Shown here piece by piece: positions 8,440-11,128 of a stretch of 11,128 nucleotides of DNA. Where the stretch lies: the NCBI GenBank assembly GCA_007280315.1, contig QYQC01000065.1, positions 1 to 11,128 on the forward strand, written 5' to 3'. The position numbers were made by a program, and so were the translations under genes. Below the pieces are notes generated by a model, which saw only the letters and a list, made by a program, of their open reading frames with translations, was not told the origin of the DNA and made no database searches. The number at the start of each line of letters is the position of its first letter. Within the stretch, counting starts at the first letter, position 1. This DNA comes from Betaproteobacteria bacterium. Its GTDB lineage: Bacteria; Pseudomonadota; Gammaproteobacteria; Burkholderiales; SG8-39.

Positions 8440-8509
8440 GTCCGGCCGACGGTCCGTGTAACATGCGAAGCTCGGTTCGCCAGCCACGGCCGGTACGCAA
8501 GCCGAGCTT
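8438..8509 (+). promoter_or_regulatory. Spacer before livH: weak promoter candidate and inverted repeat
   Basis: Between the terminator and livH lie TTGTCC (8438-8443) and TAACAT (8459-8464), each 4 of 6 to consensus but only 15 bp apart. An 8-bp inverted repeat, AAGCTCGG (8468-8475) and CCGAGCTT (8502-8509), with a 26-base gap, is placed where a regulator or a leader hairpin could act on livH. Neither is strong; no Shine-Dalgarno is visible before the livH ATG. Confidence 0.22.
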
Positions 8510-8546
8510 GCGGTTGTGCCAACGGTGCTCTTGATTTCAGCCAGCT

Positions 8547-9470
8547 ATGGACATCTTCCTGCAGCAGATCATCAACGGACTCACCCTGGGGAGCGTCTAC
8601 GCCATCGTCGCCCTGGGCTACACCATGGTCTACGGCATCATTCAGCTGATCAACTTCGCCCATGGCGAACTGGTGATGCTGGGCGCGATGGTTGCATTCT
8701 CGGTGATCGGCGCGCTCGCCGGCACCTCTCTGCCGCCGGTGCTGATCGTGCTCGCCGGCGTGCTCGCCGCCGTCCCGGCGTGCATGCTGGTGGGTTTCGC
8801 CATGGAGCGCATCGCCTATCGGCCGCTGCGCAATGCGCCGCGCCTTGCGCCGCTGATTACCGCCATCGGCATATCGATCATTCTGCAGCATGTTGCGCTG
8901 CTGGTGTGGAGCCGCAGCCCGCTTGCGTTTCCGCAGATCATCCCACTGGTTCGTTACTATATCGGGGGAGCGATTATTACCGGGGTGCAGATCGCCATCA
9001 TTCTGACTTCAGTGCTGATGATGGCTGCGCTGACACTGCTGGTGTATCGCACCAAGCTCGGCATCGCCATGCGCGCGACGTCGCAGAATCCGCAGGTGGC
9101 CGGGCTGATGGGCATCGATATCAACCGCGTCATCTCCTTTACGTTCATTGTGGGCGCGGGCCTGGCGGCGGTAGCCGGGGTGATGGTCGGGACCTATTAC
9201 GGCATCGCCCACTACAGCATGGGCTCGCTGCTGGGCATGAAGGCATTCTCGGCCGCTGTACTTGGCGGCATCGGCAATCTCGCGGGCGCGATGCTGGGCG
9301 GCATTCTCCTTGGCATCGTCGAAGCCCTGGGCGCGGGCTATATAGGCGATCTGACGAATAATGTATTCGGCAGCAACTACCAGGACGTGTTCGCCTTTAT
9401 CGTGCTGATCGCAGTGCTGGTGTTCCGGCCCTCGGGCCTACTTGGTGAGCGTGTAGGGGACCGCGCATGA
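8547..9470 (+). CDS. livH: Branched-chain amino acid ABC transporter permease LivH
   Basis: 307-residue inner-membrane permease of the LivH type, one of the two channel subunits of the importer. It is highly hydrophobic, with about eight predicted membrane segments. Family landmarks are NGLTLGSVYAIVALGYTMVY (10-29), NFAHGELVMLGA (36-47), ERIAYRPLRNAP (87-98), the cytoplasmic ATPase-contact loop AMRATSQNPQVAGLMGID (174-191), AFSAAVLGGIGNLAGAMLGG (233-252) and the C-terminal FRPSGLLG (293-300). Length matches E. coli LivH (308). It starts 170 bp after the binding-protein gene, beyond a strong terminator, and livM follows after 43 bp. The ATG at 8547 begins the conserved N-terminus although no Shine-Dalgarno is clear. 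Confidence 0.95.
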   Translation: MDIFLQQIINGLTLGSVYAIVALGYTMVYGIIQLINFAHGELVMLGAMVAFSVIGALAGTSLPPVLIVLAGVLAAVPACMLVGFAMERIAYRPLRNAPRLAPLITAIGISIILQHVALLVWSRSPLAFPQIIPLVRYYIGGAIITGVQIAIILTSVLMMAALTLLVYRTKLGIAMRATSQNPQVAGLMGIDINRVISFTFIVGAGLAAVAGVMVGTYYGIAHYSMGSLLGMKAFSAAVLGGIGNLAGAMLGGILLGIVEALGAGYIGDLTNNVFGSNYQDVFAFIVLIAVLVFRPSGLLGERVGDRA

Positions 9471-9513
9471 AGCGCCACGTGGAAATTCCAGGACGCGTGA
9501 CAGGATGCGCGGC

Positions 9514-10587
9514 ATGAATATTTTCGCCAATCCGCGGGCGAAATGGGTCGGCTTCACGCTGATCGCCATTGCGCTGGCTGGGCTGCCGTTTGCGCTGGCG
9601 TCGGCGGGAACCGCCTGGGTGCGGATTGCCAATCTCGCCATCCTATTCGTGTTCCTGTCGCTGGGGCTGAATATCGTGGTTGGCTTCGCCGGGCTGCTGG
9701 ACCTGGGCTATATCGCGTTCTACGCAGTGGGGGCCTATGTGTATGCGCTGCTGGCGTCGCCGCATTTCAATCTGCATCTTCCGTTCTGGGTGATTTTGCC
9801 GATCGGCGCTCTGGTGGCGTGTCTGTTCGGCGTGCTACTGGGGGCGCCGACGCTCAAGCTTCGCGGCGACTACCTCGCCATTGTTACCCTTGGATTCGGC
9901 GAGATCGTGCGCATATTTCTCAACAATCTGTCGCAACCGGTCAACATCACCAATGGCCCGCAGGGTATCTCGCGCATCGATCCGTTCAGCTTCGGCTCGT
10001 TCAGCTTCAGCCAGAGCGAGACCATTCTCGGCGTCGATGTTTCCGGGCCGATCAAGTACTACTACATGCTGCTCGCGCTGCTCCTGCTGGCGATAGTTGT
10101 CAATCTGCGCCTGCAGCATTCGCGCATCGGCCGCGCCTGGGAGGCGATACGCGAGGACGAAATAGCGGCGCGTGCGATGGGCATCGATACGACGCGAATC
10201 AAGTTGCTTGCATTCGCCATGGGTGCGTCCTTCGGCGGTATCGCCGGCGGCATGTTTTCCGCCATCCAGGGCTTCATCAGCCCGGAGAGTTTTGTCCTGG
10301 TTGAATCCATCATGGTGTTGTCCATGGTGGTGCTGGGTGGCATGGGCAATGTCTGGGGGGTGGTGCTGGGAGCGGTGCTACTCTCATTCGTGCCGGAGCT
10401 CCTGCGCTACACCGTCGAGCCGCTGCAGAAGTCTCTGTTCGGGAGATCGATCATCGAGCCGGAGGTGATACGTATGCTGCTGTTCGGCCTGGCGCTGGTG
10501 CTGATGATGCTGTATCGGCCGGCCGGACTGCTGCCCTCGGCGGTAAGAAAACGCGAACTGTCGAAACCGGAGGACGGGGCGGAATGA
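9514..10587 (+). CDS. livM: Branched-chain amino acid ABC transporter permease LivM
   Basis: Second membrane subunit of the importer, 357 residues from the ATG at 9514. Landmarks are LSLGLNIVVGFAGLLDLGYI (48-67) with FYAVGAY (69-75), LRGDYLAIVTLGFGEIVRI (116-134), the ATPase-contact loop IGRAWEAIREDEIAARAMGI (205-224), VVLGGMGNVWG (272-282) and YRPAGLLP (334-341). Hydrophobic segments alternate throughout. Two ATGs are possible: 9505 (three residues longer) and 9514; 9514 is preferred because AGGA (9502-9505) stands eight bases before it. The stop codon overlaps the livG start in an ATGA, indicating translational coupling. The C-terminal end (KRELSKPEDGAE) is charged and cytoplasmic in character. 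Confidence 0.95.
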   Translation: MNIFANPRAKWVGFTLIAIALAGLPFALASAGTAWVRIANLAILFVFLSLGLNIVVGFAGLLDLGYIAFYAVGAYVYALLASPHFNLHLPFWVILPIGALVACLFGVLLGAPTLKLRGDYLAIVTLGFGEIVRIFLNNLSQPVNITNGPQGISRIDPFSFGSFSFSQSETILGVDVSGPIKYYYMLLALLLLAIVVNLRLQHSRIGRAWEAIREDEIAARAMGIDTTRIKLLAFAMGASFGGIAGGMFSAIQGFISPESFVLVESIMVLSMVVLGGMGNVWGVVLGAVLLSFVPELLRYTVEPLQKSLFGRSIIEPEVIRMLLFGLALVLMMLYRPAGLLPSAVRKRELSKPEDGAE

Positions 10588-11128
10588 GCGCGGCGCTGCT
10601 CGAGTGCACGGGTCTGGACAAGCGCTTTGGCGGAGTGCTGGCTCTGGCCGAAGTTGGATTCAGCATTAATCGCGGCGAGATTTACGGGCTGATCGGCCCC
10701 AACGGCGCCGGCAAGACGACGCTATTCAACACGCTTACCGGCATTTACGCCTGCGACTCGGGGGGGTTTCGCTTCGCCGGGGCGCCGCTTGCCGGACTCA
10801 GACCCGATCAGATCGCGGCGCGCGGCATTGCGCGCACGTTCCAGAATATCCGCCTGTTCGGCAATCTATCCGCCTTGGACAACGTGATGATCGGGCGCCA
10901 TGTGCGCACGCGCGCCGGCGTGTTTGGCGCGATCCTGCGCACGCGTGCAACGCTAGACGAAGAAGCGGCGATCGAGAAGCGCGCTCTGGAATTGCTCAAC
11001 TATGTGGGCATCGCGGCGCGCGCCAACGACGTGGCGCGGCAGCTGCCTTACGGCGACCAGCGGCGGCTGGAGATCGCGCGCGCCCTTGCCACAGAGCCCA
11101 CACTCCTGGCGCTGGACGAACCGGCCGC
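10584..11128 (+). CDS. livG: Branched-chain amino acid ABC transporter ATP-binding protein LivG, 3' end cut by window
   Basis: The first 181 codons of a cytoplasmic ATPase subunit, usually about 255 residues. Walker A is GPNGAGKTT (38-46), the Q-loop is in ARTFQNIRLF (83-92, Gln87), the signature is the LivG-type LPYGDQRRLEIARALA (154-169) in place of LSGGQ, and Walker B is LLALDEP (174-180) with Glu179. The insert between Q-loop and signature (RTRAGVFGAILRT, near 108-120) distinguishes LivG from the shorter LivF. The start is set by GGAGG (10569-10573) and the 4-base ATGA overlap with livM. The remaining part, and probably livF, lie beyond the window. Confidence 0.96.
   Translation, partial: MSAALLECTGLDKRFGGVLALAEVGFSINRGEIYGLIGPNGAGKTTLFNTLTGIYACDSGGFRFAGAPLAGLRPDQIAARGIARTFQNIRLFGNLSALDNVMIGRHVRTRAGVFGAILRTRATLDEEAAIEKRALELLNYVGIAARANDVARQLPYGDQRRLEIARALATEPTLLALDEPA

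Noticed and set aside
7504..8487. Minus-strand open frame (327 codons) opposite the binding-protein gene
   Set aside because: It runs through the terminator and has Arg/Gly-rich composition without recognisable domains; it mirrors the codon bias of the real gene.

Overview
The window (about 60% G+C by eye) reads as chromosomal housekeeping DNA of a Gram-negative bacterium, most likely a betaproteobacterium. This rests on the lgt/ilvD divergent pair, the style of the Lgt N-terminus, the [2Fe-2S]-type IlvD, the small periplasmic cytochrome c and the lipoprotein signal on the solute-binding protein. No insertion sequence, phage gene, CRISPR array, tRNA or rRNA was recognised. The taxonomic guess comes from remembered family features, not from a search.

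Left part, minus strand (1-2362): proA (glutamate-5-semialdehyde dehydrogenase, cut by the window edge at its 3' end), a 163-bp spacer with hairpins including a REP-like palindrome, a 70-residue DUF465/YdcH-type coiled-coil protein, and lgt (prolipoprotein diacylglyceryl transferase). lgt and the DUF465 gene lie 23 bp apart and are probably cotranscribed. A 169-bp divergent promoter region (2363-2531) separates lgt from the plus-strand genes.

Middle part, plus strand (2532-6960): ilvD (dihydroxy-acid dehydratase), a 273-bp spacer with three clustered stem-loops that share the same apical sequence, a 704-residue thioredoxin-fold/(alpha/alpha)6-barrel protein of the SPATA20/YyaL family, and, 43 bp later, a small secreted class I cytochrome c ending in a hairpin terminator.

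Right part, plus strand (7075-11128): a branched-chain amino acid ABC importer. It comprises a lipoprotein-type substrate-binding protein with an Ala/Pro/Lys-rich tail, a strong terminator, then livH, livM and the first 181 codons of livG, cut by the window end. IlvD makes the keto-acid precursors of valine, leucine and isoleucine, while the Liv importer takes such amino acids up, so synthesis and uptake functions are near neighbours here. Lgt would act on the predicted lipoprotein form of the binding protein.

I found no clear undescribed multi-gene system. The least explained element is the stem-loop cluster at 4265-4428. Next are the REP-like hairpin at 1280-1322 and the tail and lipoprotein anchor of the binding protein.
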